Below are positions 26,874-35,668 of a stretch of DNA of 64,000 bases, in pieces (within the stretch, counting starts at the first letter, position 1; every line of letters starts with the position of its first letter). The position numbers and the translations under genes are program-made. The notes under the pieces were generated by a model. It was not told the DNA's origin, ran no database searches, and was given only the letters and a program-made list of their open reading frames with translations. Origin of the DNA: Kordiimonadaceae bacterium (lineage in GTDB: Bacteria; Pseudomonadota; Alphaproteobacteria; Sphingomonadales; Kordiimonadaceae); the NCBI GenBank assembly GCA_017640725.1, contig JAEPQB010000002.1, positions 186,001 to 250,000 on the forward strand. Reading direction: 5' to 3'.

Positions 26874-27665
26874 TTATTCTTTGGGCGCAAACAGGAAGTG
26901 AAGCCCGGCAACGTATGATGCGGGAATAACAGCCATATGGCCACCGGCTTGTAAACGTTGATATTTGATATTGCCCGAGCCTGCTTTGCTTTGTAAGGCG
27001 CCAAGACTGGGAGCAAGCGCCGCGTGCACGTCTTGCTCGCTTGCTTCGGACGAAAGGTAAAACTTCGGAAGATTGTCCGCCTCAGCAATTAGCGGCAAGA
27101 AGCCTTGCGCCCACTCAGGCTCCTCTTCAAGGGAGGGGCTGGTCGCCAGAATGTGGGTGAACATGCGAGGACTCTTCAGCCCGGCATACACAGAAAACAG
27201 CCCAGCGGAGGAATGTCCGTATAGACCAATGGCGTTGTCATCAATCCGGTAATTGGTTTTCAGGAATGGCAAGACTTCTTCCGTTACTGCCTGCAGAAAA
27301 CGGTCAGCACCACCATCAGCCGGGTGAAAGTCCAGCTGACGTTTCTGTATCCATTTGTTTAGGTCGCGGTAAGCAATGGTCGCAACCAGCATTGGTGGTA
27401 CGTTGCCTTCAAAGGAGAGAAGCCGAGGAATTTCGGCAGACATCCCAAACATAACGTCGCCGTCCAAAGTCAGGATCAGCGGAAACTTCGATGAAGTTGC
27501 CTGATAGCCGAACGGCAATGCGACGGCAATATCAACTGTTTCACCAAGTTTTTCGGACTGTAGTTGATGCACTTCAGTGCCAACTATCTCAAATCCTTCA
27601 GCCAAAACTGTTGGTACATTAAAGAAAAACAGCAGTAAACCTGCCCAGTATGCCTTGTGCTTCAT
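26874..27665 (-). CDS. Esterase of the IroE/esterase D type, alpha/beta hydrolase
   Basis: A 263-residue secreted hydrolase with a signal peptide (MKHKAYWAGLLLFFFNVPTVLA). The nucleophile elbow is GHSSAG (Ser about residue 146), and the probable catalytic His is in AGGHMAVIPASY near the C-terminus. The fold and length match PF00756 enzymes such as the siderophore esterase IroE. The start at 27665 has GGAGGT 7 bases upstream; an upstream TTG/ATG option adds four residues. It diverges from the next gene across a structured intergenic region. Confidence 0.85.
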   Translation of the reverse strand: MKHKAYWAGLLLFFFNVPTVLAEGFEIVGTEVHQLQSEKLGETVDIAVALPFGYQATSSKFPLILTLDGDVMFGMSAEIPRLLSFEGNVPPMLVATIAYRDLNKWIQKRQLDFHPADGGADRFLQAVTEEVLPFLKTNYRIDDNAIGLYGHSSAGLFSVYAGLKSPRMFTHILATSPSLEEEPEWAQGFLPLIAEADNLPKFYLSSEASEQDVHAALAPSLGALQSKAGSGNIKYQRLQAGGHMAVIPASYVAGLHFLFAPKE

Positions 27666-27759
27666 GGCCACCTCCATTTGATCGCGTCAACGATGCATGC
27701 TGAGAGGCGAGCGACAATAGCCGAGGGGTTAAACAGCTTGAATTTATGGATGAATGGGC

Positions 27760-27800
27760 GTTTCAGTTAGAAAAGCGCTTTTAAGCATGCTAATTGAAAC
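27760..27800. promoter_or_regulatory. Compound inverted repeat in divergent promoter region
   Basis: GTTTCAGTTAG (27760-27770) and CTAATTGAAAC (27790-27800) form 11-base arms with one mismatch, enclosing a perfect palindrome AAAAGCGCTTTT (27771-27782). It lies between the divergent starts at 27665 and 27834 and could be an operator serving both genes. Confidence 0.5.
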
Positions 27801-27833
27801 ACATTGGTAACTAGTAATTTGTTCGGATTCGAC

Positions 27834-28445
27834 ATGCGATACTCGGCTTTCGTCATTACCTTCTTCTTGGCATTCCCATTGTTATTGGCACCTTCCACAG
27901 GAGCCCAGCAAGCACCCCAAACCCCAGCGGAGGCACGGCCTATGACGGAAGAGGAAGTTCGTGAACAATATGCAAAATCGATGAATTTTATGCTGCGCCG
28001 CGCGAAACTGGTGCGCACTCTTGCGGCTGAGCATCTCGTTTACATCGCAGAGAATGCTTCCCAGCCCGAATTCCACATTGTTGAAGAAGCCAGTCAGGTC
28101 GTGGCATATGATCTGGTTTGCGATAATGGCCAGTTTGACCCGGCGGCGCTTGATCAAATGACGACGGAAAGCACCTATCGCATTGCGATTGCGGCAGGTA
28201 AGTCGCCCATAGCGGAAACACTTACAGAACTTGGTCAGCGCCAGACAATCCCGGAACGCATGAGTTTGCTGGGCGACATGGCGTCGACAGTCTTTATGTT
28301 CCAGGTGGGGCGCCGCCGTGGGCTGTTTGACAGCTTGATCACCGATTTTGGCATGAGCAAATTCTGTTCGGGCATGCGGGCCAACATGCGCCAACGGTAC
28401 GACAGCATCGTAGCGAGCGCCGAAGAACGATCAACACCTGAATAA
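27834..28445 (+). CDS. Secreted protein of unknown function
   Basis: A 203-residue protein beginning with a signal peptide (MRYSAFVITFFLAFPLLLAPSTGAQ), then a Gln/Pro/Ala linker, then a mostly helical domain with two or three cysteines (near residues 99 and 182). The start at 27834 is chosen because it places the signal peptide at the N-terminus. It ends 9 bases from the convergent monooxygenase gene. I do not recognise a family. Confidence 0.75.
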   Translation: MRYSAFVITFFLAFPLLLAPSTGAQQAPQTPAEARPMTEEEVREQYAKSMNFMLRRAKLVRTLAAEHLVYIAENASQPEFHIVEEASQVVAYDLVCDNGQFDPAALDQMTTESTYRIAIAAGKSPIAETLTELGQRQTIPERMSLLGDMASTVFMFQVGRRRGLFDSLITDFGMSKFCSGMRANMRQRYDSIVASAEERSTPE

Positions 28446-28454
28446 ACCGGGGAC

Positions 28455-29909
28455 CTATACCTCGAACGAAAAATCGTTGGGGTCCACCCTGCGCATCATG
28501 CGCCGATACTTAAGAGTGGACCAGGGCCAAAGCGTGTAGTTGCGCCCATCAGCACCCACATACCAGCTTTTGCATCCGCTCAGCCAAACACTGCCCTGAA
28601 GGTCGCGTTGAATTTGAACGTCATATTGTTCGCTGAGGTCCGCTTTCACGTCAATTGACTTCGCATTCTTCCGCTGCATCGCTTTCAAACAGCCAACAAT
28701 ATAACCAACCTGTGCTTCAATCATCAGGATAATCGAATTATGACCCAGTCCACTGTTTGGGCCGGTCAACAGAGCAAAATTGGGAAACCCCGGCACTGAA
28801 ACTGTGTTGTGGGCCCGAACCCCGCCGTCGGCAAAATAGTCTGACATTTTTTGTCCCGAAGGTCCGGTAATTTCCATACCTTCAAGCAGGCTAAAGGGTT
28901 TGAACCCTGTCGCATACACGATCGTATCAACCTGATGATGGGTCCCCGTGGCATCGATAATTCCCTTGGAGTTTACCCGGTCAATAGGGTTGGTCACGAG
29001 GTTCACATTGTCTTTTTGAAGGGCGGGGAAATACTCATCTGACCCTAAAATGCGTTTACAGCCAACAGGATAGTCCGGTGTCAGCTTGGCCCGCAATTCC
29101 GGGTCGGATACTTGTTCCTCTAAGTGCTTCAGAGCTTGTTTGCGCGCCCAAGCCTGCAACATTTTGTTCTGACGGAACAGCGGGAACCGACCTTCGAACG
29201 ATAGATAAATGCCGAGCCGGTGAAGTTTTCTAATCCAACCAAATTTTCTGAATCGTTTTTTTTGCCCATCGCTATAGGGCGGGTCCTGGCGCGGCATAAC
29301 CCAGTTTGGTGTCCGTTGAAAAACAGTGAGCGATTTCACCTTATCAACGATCTCCGGTATAAGTTGCAACGCGCTGGCTGCTGTTCCTACCACGGCAACA
29401 TTTCGACCCGTCAGGTCGTGCTCATGGTCCCAGTGCGCTGAATGAAATGCTTTCTCTGCAAATTCGTCCATGCCCTCCAGCTCTGGCCACCGCGGGACAT
29501 GCAGTCCGCCAATTCCGTTAATCAAAAAATCTACTTTTTCTTTTCGTCCGCTCGCAAACTCGAGATTCCAGCCATCCTCAAAGTTTGCAGATACAAGTTG
29601 TTCACCAAACTCAAGATGATCCTCCATGCCATGGTCAGCGCTGCACTTCTCAATATAGGCCTGTATTTCTGCTCCGCCTGAATAGTGTTTGGTCCAATCA
29701 GGGTTGGGCGCGAACGAGAAACAGTAGAGATGCGACGGGACATCACACGCTACACCTGGATAGGTGTTTTCGCGCCATGTCCCCCCAACTTTGTTTGCCT
29801 TTTCGAAAATTCGAAATGATGTGATTCCAGCTTCCTTGAGCTTTATGCCCATGCAAAGCCCGGAAAAACCAGCACCAATAATGGCTATGGTTGGTGATGC
29901 GTTCGTCAT
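28455..29909 (-). CDS. Flavin-containing monooxygenase, Baeyer-Villiger type
   Basis: A 484-residue FAD- and NADPH-dependent monooxygenase. The FAD Rossmann motif GAGFSGLCMGIKL is at about residues 12-24, the BVMO-like fingerprint region reads FHSAHWDHEHDL (about 150), and the NADPH motif VVGTAASALQLIPEI at about 173. A TGFKPF motif is near residue 335. Such enzymes oxidise ketones to esters or oxidise soft heteroatoms. GGGAGAGGGC precedes the ATG. A perfect 16-base palindrome sits 36 bases upstream. The actual substrate cannot be told. Confidence 0.9.
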   Translation of the reverse strand: MTNASPTIAIIGAGFSGLCMGIKLKEAGITSFRIFEKANKVGGTWRENTYPGVACDVPSHLYCFSFAPNPDWTKHYSGGAEIQAYIEKCSADHGMEDHLEFGEQLVSANFEDGWNLEFASGRKEKVDFLINGIGGLHVPRWPELEGMDEFAEKAFHSAHWDHEHDLTGRNVAVVGTAASALQLIPEIVDKVKSLTVFQRTPNWVMPRQDPPYSDGQKKRFRKFGWIRKLHRLGIYLSFEGRFPLFRQNKMLQAWARKQALKHLEEQVSDPELRAKLTPDYPVGCKRILGSDEYFPALQKDNVNLVTNPIDRVNSKGIIDATGTHHQVDTIVYATGFKPFSLLEGMEITGPSGQKMSDYFADGGVRAHNTVSVPGFPNFALLTGPNSGLGHNSIILMIEAQVGYIVGCLKAMQRKNAKSIDVKADLSEQYDVQIQRDLQGSVWLSGCKSWYVGADGRNYTLWPWSTLKYRRMMRRVDPNDFSFEV

Positions 29910-29944
29910 GCCCTCTCCCCTGCACTCGGCGCATTATGTGACCA

Positions 29945-29960
29945 GAATGATTAATCATTC
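29945..29960. promoter_or_regulatory. Perfect palindrome before the monooxygenase gene
   Basis: GAATGATTAATCATTC is a perfect 16-base palindrome 36 bases upstream of the start at 29909, within the likely promoter. It looks like a homodimer operator of the TetR, MarR or AraC type. The regulator is not encoded next to it. Confidence 0.5.
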
Positions 29961-29998
29961 CCATTAACTTGTAAAGGGCAGTCCATGGGGCTCGTGAT

Positions 29999-30445
29999 CT
30001 ATCCGCGCGTTAGCCGTACCAACAAGCGATCGATAGAATTGAGGAAATTCGATCTGTCACGCTGAGTAAAGCTCGCATTAAACCCTCTATCTGCGCCTGT
30101 CTCCCGAAGCTCAGCCTTCAACTCTCGCATGGCCAATGCCATGCCAATATTGTCACGCGTGAAGGCTTTACCCGTTGGGCCGAGGGCCTCTGCGCCTTTT
30201 TCAAGAGACCGCGACGCAAGGGGAATGTCGCTCGTAATGACGAGGTCCCCTGGCTCGACGTGGTCTACGATCCAGTCGTCCGCAGCGTCTGCACCTTCTG
30301 CAACGACTTGTTTCGTGACTTTGGGACCGACAGGCATGCGCATCCATTGGTTCGAAACGAGAAAAACCTCCAGATCAAATCTGGCAGCAGCCTTCAGGAC
30401 CTCGTCCTTAACAGGACAGGCATCTGCATCAACAAAAATTCGAGT
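29999..30445 (-). CDS. YaiI/YqxD family protein (DUF188)
   Basis: A 148-residue protein of the UPF0178 family with the signature FVDADACPVKDE at its N-terminus, LVSNQ, GDLVITSDIPLAS (about 75-87) and GPTGKAFTRDNIG. The fold is PIN-like and the function unproven. The GTG at 30445, giving MTRIFVDADACP behind GGAG, matches the family start; a GTG 15 bases upstream with its own AGGA is an alternative. Confidence 0.88.
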   Translation of the reverse strand, partial: TRIFVDADACPVKDEVLKAAARFDLEVFLVSNQWMRMPVGPKVTKQVVAEGADAADDWIVDHVEPGDLVITSDIPLASRSLEKGAEALGPTGKAFTRDNIGMALAMRELKAELRETGADRGFNASFTQRDRSNFLNSIDRLLVRLTRG

Positions 30446-30585
30446 CACAATATTCTCCACAAGCTAGTCCTATTTTAAGATCGAGCTGTCGAATAACAAT
30501 CTCTTGTTTGATATGTTGAAAAAGTCGATTGGCATCTGCGATGGGGGCGCCTAAAACAGTCATTACCCGCATATGAGGATACGCT

Positions 30586-33500
30586 GTGCCAACAGGTGAT
30601 CAATGGCAGTTTTGGATAGACCGAGGTGGCACATTTACTGACGTCGTTGCGCAGGAGCCAGGAGGACACCTGTCCAGCTTCAAGTATCTTTCAGTTAACC
30701 CAGAGCGATATGACGATGCAGCCGTTTATGCAATGCGGGACATCCTGAGTGTTGATGAAGCTGCTCCCTTTCCAGATCAAAAAGTGGCTGCGATCAAGAT
30801 GGGAACCACGGTCGCTACAAACGCCCTTCTGGAACGGCAAGGTTCGAAAACACTTTTACTCATCACATCTGGCTTCAAAGATATACTGCTTATTGGCCAG
30901 CAGCACCGCCAGGGCCTGTTTGACCTGAAACCCTCGCGCCCCAATCCTCTCTATTCTGCGGTTGTCGAGGTGTCCGAGAGAATTCACGCCAATGGTGCCG
31001 TAGAGACACCCATTGACCTTGCCCAGTTGGAATTGGACTTGAAACACGCGCAGCAAAGCGGTTTTGACAGCATTGCCATTGCGTTCGCACACGGGTATCG
31101 CCACCCAAAACACGAAACTACTGCGGCGGCACTGGCCGAACAAGTTGGCTTTCAGCAAATTTCCGTTAGTCATAAAGTGAGCCCGCTGATGAAACTGGTT
31201 CCGCGCGGTGACACAACTGTCGCAGACGCCTACCTGACGCCTGTACTCAAACATTATGTTAGCCAAGTCCGCGCCAACACCGGCCGGAGCCCGTTATATT
31301 TTATGCAGTCGAATGGTGGACTGGTAGCTGCCAGTGCCTTTGAAGGCAAAGACGCCGTTTTGTCTGGTCCAGCTGGCGGCATTGTCGGCGCAGTCAGGGC
31401 GGCCGAACGGGAGGGCATAACCCGAATTTTGGGTTTTGACATGGGTGGCACATCGACTGATGTCAGCCATTATGCCGGCGCGTTTGAACGGGTCACAGAT
31501 ACCAATGTTGCTGGAGTACGGATGACCATTCCGATGATGGACATCCATACGGTTGCCGCCGGCGGCGGTTCCATCTGCCGGTTTGAAAACGGCCGTTTTC
31601 AAGTCGGACCGCAATCAGCAGGAGCTCATCCAGGTCCGGCCTGCTATGGGCTTGGCGGTCCCATCACCATTACCGACTGCAACGTTATGGTGGGGAAAAT
31701 TCAGCCCGACCTGTTTCCAGCCGTGTTTGGGCCAGACGGCAAGCAGCCTCTTAACGCAAAAGCAAGTATGTCGGGTTTTGAACAAATCAAAGCAGCAATT
31801 CGGTCCCAAACTGGCCGCGAAATGAGCAACGAAGAAATTGCGGAAGGGTTTTTGGCAGTAGCTGTGGAACATATGGCGCGCGCGATAAAGCGCGTCTCGG
31901 TGGAAAGAGGTCACAATGTTAAAAACTATGCCCTGCTAACCTTCGGGGGTGCCGGAGGGCAGCATGCATGCCTGGTTGCAGATGCTCTTGGTATGGAGAA
32001 AGCTCTTATCCCACCTTTTGCGGGTGTTTTGTCGGCACTCGGCATGGGAATGGCTGACCAAAGAGCGATCGCCGAAAAAGCTGTAGAGGTTTCATCGCAC
32101 GAGACAAATGTTGTGATGGCGGCCATCAATGACGTCATCAACAAAGCGAAGCAACAACTGCAAGTCCAAGGTGTTGCGCTAGATGAAATTGAAGTGAAAA
32201 GCAGTCTGAAAGTAAAATACGAGGGTACAGACACCACACTGCCCCTTCAATTCAATGGCCTAGGTAATCTAAGAAACGAATTTGAAATTGCGCACATGCA
32301 GCAGTTCGGTTTTGTAGAAGCGGACACACCGCTTGTGATCGAGGCGGTAGAAGCAGAAGCCATAGCACGACTTCATTCAGAAATTCAGTCACTTGAGAAT
32401 TCTGGGTCGCAGCAAAGTCGCCAAGCGGATATTCCTGTCTACACCGTTGGAAAAAAACTGACTGCGTCGGTTGTGCACCGAAAAGACCTCGCCATTGGCA
32501 GCCCGCTCAATGGCCCCGCCATTATCATAGAGGACGGCAGCACAACGGTTGTTGAGCCCGACTGGCAGGCGGAAACAACAGCAAATGGATCGCTGTTGCT
32601 GCATCGCACCAAAGAGCGAATGCAAGCGGAAATCGAGCACGAGACTGCAGACCCCATAATGCTTGAGATTTTCAACAATCTTTTCATGTCCGTTGCTGAA
32701 GAGATGGGCGGTGTATTGGCGAAAACCGCACATTCCGTCAACGTAAAAGAACGATTGGATTTTTCATGCGCCGTGTTTGACGAGCAGTCCCGCCTGATAG
32801 CCAACGCACCCCATATGCCGGTTCACCTGGGCAGCATGGGAGAGAGTGTGGGGGCTATTGCCGAAGCCCGCAGAGGCACGATGAAGCCGGGTGACGTGTT
32901 CATGGTCAATGACCCAACGGCCGGCGGCACCCATTTGCCTGATATCACTGTTGTCACACCCATATTCCTTGACGGATCGTCTGAACCTGATTTTTTTGTT
33001 GCATCGCGTGGCCATCATGCGGACGTTGGCGGCACAACGCCCGGGTCTATGCCGCCTGATTCAAAAACGCTCTCTGACGAAGGTATCAGTTTCATCAACT
33101 TTCAGCTGGTTGATGACGGCAGTTTCTTAACCGATCAGGTTGTTCAAGCGCTGTGCGACAGTGCACACCCTGCACGCAATCCGGCGCAAAATATTGCTGA
33201 TCTGAAAGCCCAGGTAGCCGCTAACGCGCGCGGCGCAATGCTGGTTAAAAACCTGGTCAGCTATTACGGGATTGCCACAGTCAGCCGCTATATGGAGTTT
33301 GTGCGTCAAAATGCGGCCGAAGCTGTGCGGGCCGTCATAGGGCGGCTTACTGCAGGTCGTTATGAATATAAAATGGATTGCGGTGCTACCATAAATGTCT
33401 CTCTACAGCCTCGCCCCGAAGAAGGTAGACTGACCGTTGATTTTACGGGCAGCAGCGAACAGCTATCAAACAACTATAATGCACCCTATGCGGTGGTAAA

Positions 33501-34179
33501 AGCAGCAGTGCTGTATGTTTTCCGTGTTCTTGCAGGTGGGGACATTCCATTGAACAGTGGCTGCCTGGAACCAATTGACATCATCATGCCAGATGGCAGC
33601 ATGATGAACCCCGGCGAAAATGCAGCCGTGGTTGCTGGAAATGTGGAAACGAGCCAAGCCATCACCAACGCCCTGTTTTTGGCAACCGGTGAGCTTGCCG
33701 CCTCACAAGGCACCATGAACAACTTCACGTTCGGCAACGACACCTATCAATATTACGAAACGATCGCGGGTGGAACCGGCGCAGGACAGTCATTTGACGG
33801 CACTGACGCGATCCATTCCCACATGACGAATAGCCGACTTACAGATATTGAAGTGCTGGAGTGGCGCTACCCGGTTTTGGTTCGGGAATTCGGTGTTCGG
33901 GCGGGCAGCGGCGGCGTCGGAGCACACCAGGGAGGCTCGGGAGTTGTTCGTGAATTCGAGTTTCTGGAGCCAATGGAAATCTCATTACTGGCAAACCACT
34001 ATCTGTCTGGGCCTCCCGGCTTTGCAGGCGGACGCGGCGGCAAACCAGGCGAAGCTTCAATTTTGCGCACGGACGGTACGCTTGATAAGCTCAACTACGC
34101 TGACAAAAGCGTTCTTAACACTGGCGATCGCATCCGGATAGAAACACCCGGTGGCGGTGGTTACGGCTCAGAAACTTAG
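30586..34179 (+). CDS. ATP-dependent 5-oxoprolinase / hydantoinase A-B fusion
   Basis: A 1197-residue fusion of HyuA (about 1-680, with WIDRGGTFTDVV at the N-terminus, GTTVATNALLERQG, GFDMGGTSTDVS and LTFGGAGGQHA) and HyuB (about 690-1197, with RLDFSCAVFD, HMPVHLGSMGESV and MVNDPTAGGTHLPDI). This is the full-length eukaryote-like OPLAH layout. The expected reaction is ATP-driven opening of 5-oxoproline to glutamate; hydantoinases of the same layout cannot be excluded. It starts with GTG behind GAGG. With the nearby GGT and M19 dipeptidase it would fit a gamma-glutamyl salvage route. Confidence 0.92.
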   Translation: MPTGDQWQFWIDRGGTFTDVVAQEPGGHLSSFKYLSVNPERYDDAAVYAMRDILSVDEAAPFPDQKVAAIKMGTTVATNALLERQGSKTLLLITSGFKDILLIGQQHRQGLFDLKPSRPNPLYSAVVEVSERIHANGAVETPIDLAQLELDLKHAQQSGFDSIAIAFAHGYRHPKHETTAAALAEQVGFQQISVSHKVSPLMKLVPRGDTTVADAYLTPVLKHYVSQVRANTGRSPLYFMQSNGGLVAASAFEGKDAVLSGPAGGIVGAVRAAEREGITRILGFDMGGTSTDVSHYAGAFERVTDTNVAGVRMTIPMMDIHTVAAGGGSICRFENGRFQVGPQSAGAHPGPACYGLGGPITITDCNVMVGKIQPDLFPAVFGPDGKQPLNAKASMSGFEQIKAAIRSQTGREMSNEEIAEGFLAVAVEHMARAIKRVSVERGHNVKNYALLTFGGAGGQHACLVADALGMEKALIPPFAGVLSALGMGMADQRAIAEKAVEVSSHETNVVMAAINDVINKAKQQLQVQGVALDEIEVKSSLKVKYEGTDTTLPLQFNGLGNLRNEFEIAHMQQFGFVEADTPLVIEAVEAEAIARLHSEIQSLENSGSQQSRQADIPVYTVGKKLTASVVHRKDLAIGSPLNGPAIIIEDGSTTVVEPDWQAETTANGSLLLHRTKERMQAEIEHETADPIMLEIFNNLFMSVAEEMGGVLAKTAHSVNVKERLDFSCAVFDEQSRLIANAPHMPVHLGSMGESVGAIAEARRGTMKPGDVFMVNDPTAGGTHLPDITVVTPIFLDGSSEPDFFVASRGHHADVGGTTPGSMPPDSKTLSDEGISFINFQLVDDGSFLTDQVVQALCDSAHPARNPAQNIADLKAQVAANARGAMLVKNLVSYYGIATVSRYMEFVRQNAAEAVRAVIGRLTAGRYEYKMDCGATINVSLQPRPEEGRLTVDFTGSSEQLSNNYNAPYAVVKAAVLYVFRVLAGGDIPLNSGCLEPIDIIMPDGSMMNPGENAAVVAGNVETSQAITNALFLATGELAASQGTMNNFTFGNDTYQYYETIAGGTGAGQSFDGTDAIHSHMTNSRLTDIEVLEWRYPVLVREFGVRAGSGGVGAHQGGSGVVREFEFLEPMEISLLANHYLSGPPGFAGGRGGKPGEASILRTDGTLDKLNYADKSVLNTGDRIRIETPGGGGYGSET

Positions 34180-34245
34180 ACCCTGACACTTATTGCTTGA
34201 TCAAATGGTCAGTGGCTTGACGAGCGTGCTAAGCCGTCTATATTG

Positions 34246-34273
34246 AATTACTGGACTGATGAGTTCAGTAATT
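34246..34273. promoter_or_regulatory. Candidate TetR-type operator before the P450 operon
   Basis: AATTACTGGACT (34246-34257) and AGTTCAGTAATT (34262-34273) form 12-base arms with one mismatch around a 4-base centre, 30 bases upstream of the P450 start. The left arm recurs exactly, in complement, at 14691-14702 in front of the TetR gene. Confidence 0.55.
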
Positions 34274-34302
34274 TAAGAGTGTGAACACGAGAGGGGTTTG
34301 AC

Positions 34303-35667
34303 ATGTCAGCTGAAACCACGGCAGACACGGTAGAAACGTTTGACAAAAAGGCTTTGTTCAAGATCCCGGGCGATACGGGCTTGCCGTTTTTTGGTCATAC
34401 GTTTCGCCTGCTGAAAGACCCAATCAGTTTTGGTCGCTCCATGCGCCAAAAATACGGTGACGTGTATCGCACCTACAGTTTTTTCAAGCACAATGTGTCG
34501 CTTCTTGGACCTGACGCCAACGAGTTTGTGCTGATGGACAGGGGCAAGAATTTTTCGAATGAATTGGGCTGGTCGCCCTACCTAGAACGGCTTTTCCCGC
34601 GCGGGTTGATGTTGCTTGATTTCGACGAGCATAAAGCGCACCGACATATCATGGCGGCGGCTTTCAAAACTGCGCCAATGAAAGGTTATATGGAACGCCT
34701 CAACGCTGCTATGCCTGAACGCATCGCAGAATGGGGGAAGCGGAAATCATTCCAGTTTTATCCCGCGATAAAAGAGCTTTCGCTTGATATGGCAACAATC
34801 GTTTTTCTTGGTCTGGAGCCAGGACCGGAAAGCAACAAGATTAATCAAGCCCTGACAGACATGGTATCAGCGAGCCTCGGTGTTATTCGCGTTCCCCTGC
34901 CAGGCACCATCATGCGGAAAGGCGTTAAAGGTCGGGAGTTTATGGTTGACTTCCTGATGCGGGAAATCCCAAAGCGACGCGGCACCGAAGGCACCGACAT
35001 TTTCACTCAGCTCGTCAATGCTCAGGACGATGAAGGCAACAGCTTCACAGACCAGGAAGTTGTGGACCATATGATCTTCCTCTGGATGGCGGCTCATGAC
35101 ACCATTACCAGTTCAGTGACAACACTTGTTTATGAACTCGGTCGCCACACAGACTGGCAGGGTAAAATCCGCCAGGAAATCGCCGACCTTGGCCTTAACG
35201 ATGACAGCCTGCCTTACGAGAAAATGAAAGACTTGGTGCTGACCGAATATGCCTTCAAAGAAGCACTTCGCATGAACCCGCCTGTTCCGGCCATGCCACG
35301 CATGACAGTGCGTGATATTGAGTTCAAAGGCCATCATATTCCCAAGGGCACAATCGTCGGGGTCAGCAATATCATGACCCACCGGGACCCTGAAACCTGG
35401 CCTGAGCCAGAGCATTTTGACCCCATGCGCTTCTCACCAGAAGGCGGCGCAAGGGAAAGACACCGATTTGCTTGGGTGCCATTTGGTGGCGGCGCGCACA
35501 TGTGTCTTGGCCTTCATTTTGCCTATATGCAATCCAAAGTCATCATGGCACATTTGCTGCCTCACTTTGCGATTGAACTGCCAGCCGGATATGAAACCGA
35601 CTTTCAGATCATGCCGCTTATCAAACCGGTCGATGGGCTTCCGGTAACGCTGAGAGCTTTGGATTAG
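34303..35667 (+). CDS. Cytochrome P450
   Basis: A 454-residue soluble P450 without a membrane anchor. The heme-binding loop FGGGAHMCLG places the thiolate at Cys401; the K-helix ExxR is E320-A-L-R323; the I-helix shows AAHDTITS, with His where a Gly or Glu is common. The N-terminal PGDTGLPFFGHT resembles the CYP120/CYP26-like clade, which includes retinoid and lipid hydroxylases, but substrate is unknown. The GMC oxidoreductase begins one base after its stop, suggesting that an alcohol product is oxidised next. No ferredoxin gene is adjacent. Confidence 0.92.
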   Translation: MSAETTADTVETFDKKALFKIPGDTGLPFFGHTFRLLKDPISFGRSMRQKYGDVYRTYSFFKHNVSLLGPDANEFVLMDRGKNFSNELGWSPYLERLFPRGLMLLDFDEHKAHRHIMAAAFKTAPMKGYMERLNAAMPERIAEWGKRKSFQFYPAIKELSLDMATIVFLGLEPGPESNKINQALTDMVSASLGVIRVPLPGTIMRKGVKGREFMVDFLMREIPKRRGTEGTDIFTQLVNAQDDEGNSFTDQEVVDHMIFLWMAAHDTITSSVTTLVYELGRHTDWQGKIRQEIADLGLNDDSLPYEKMKDLVLTEYAFKEALRMNPPVPAMPRMTVRDIEFKGHHIPKGTIVGVSNIMTHRDPETWPEPEHFDPMRFSPEGGARERHRFAWVPFGGGAHMCLGLHFAYMQSKVIMAHLLPHFAIELPAGYETDFQIMPLIKPVDGLPVTLRALD

Positions 35668-35668
35668 T

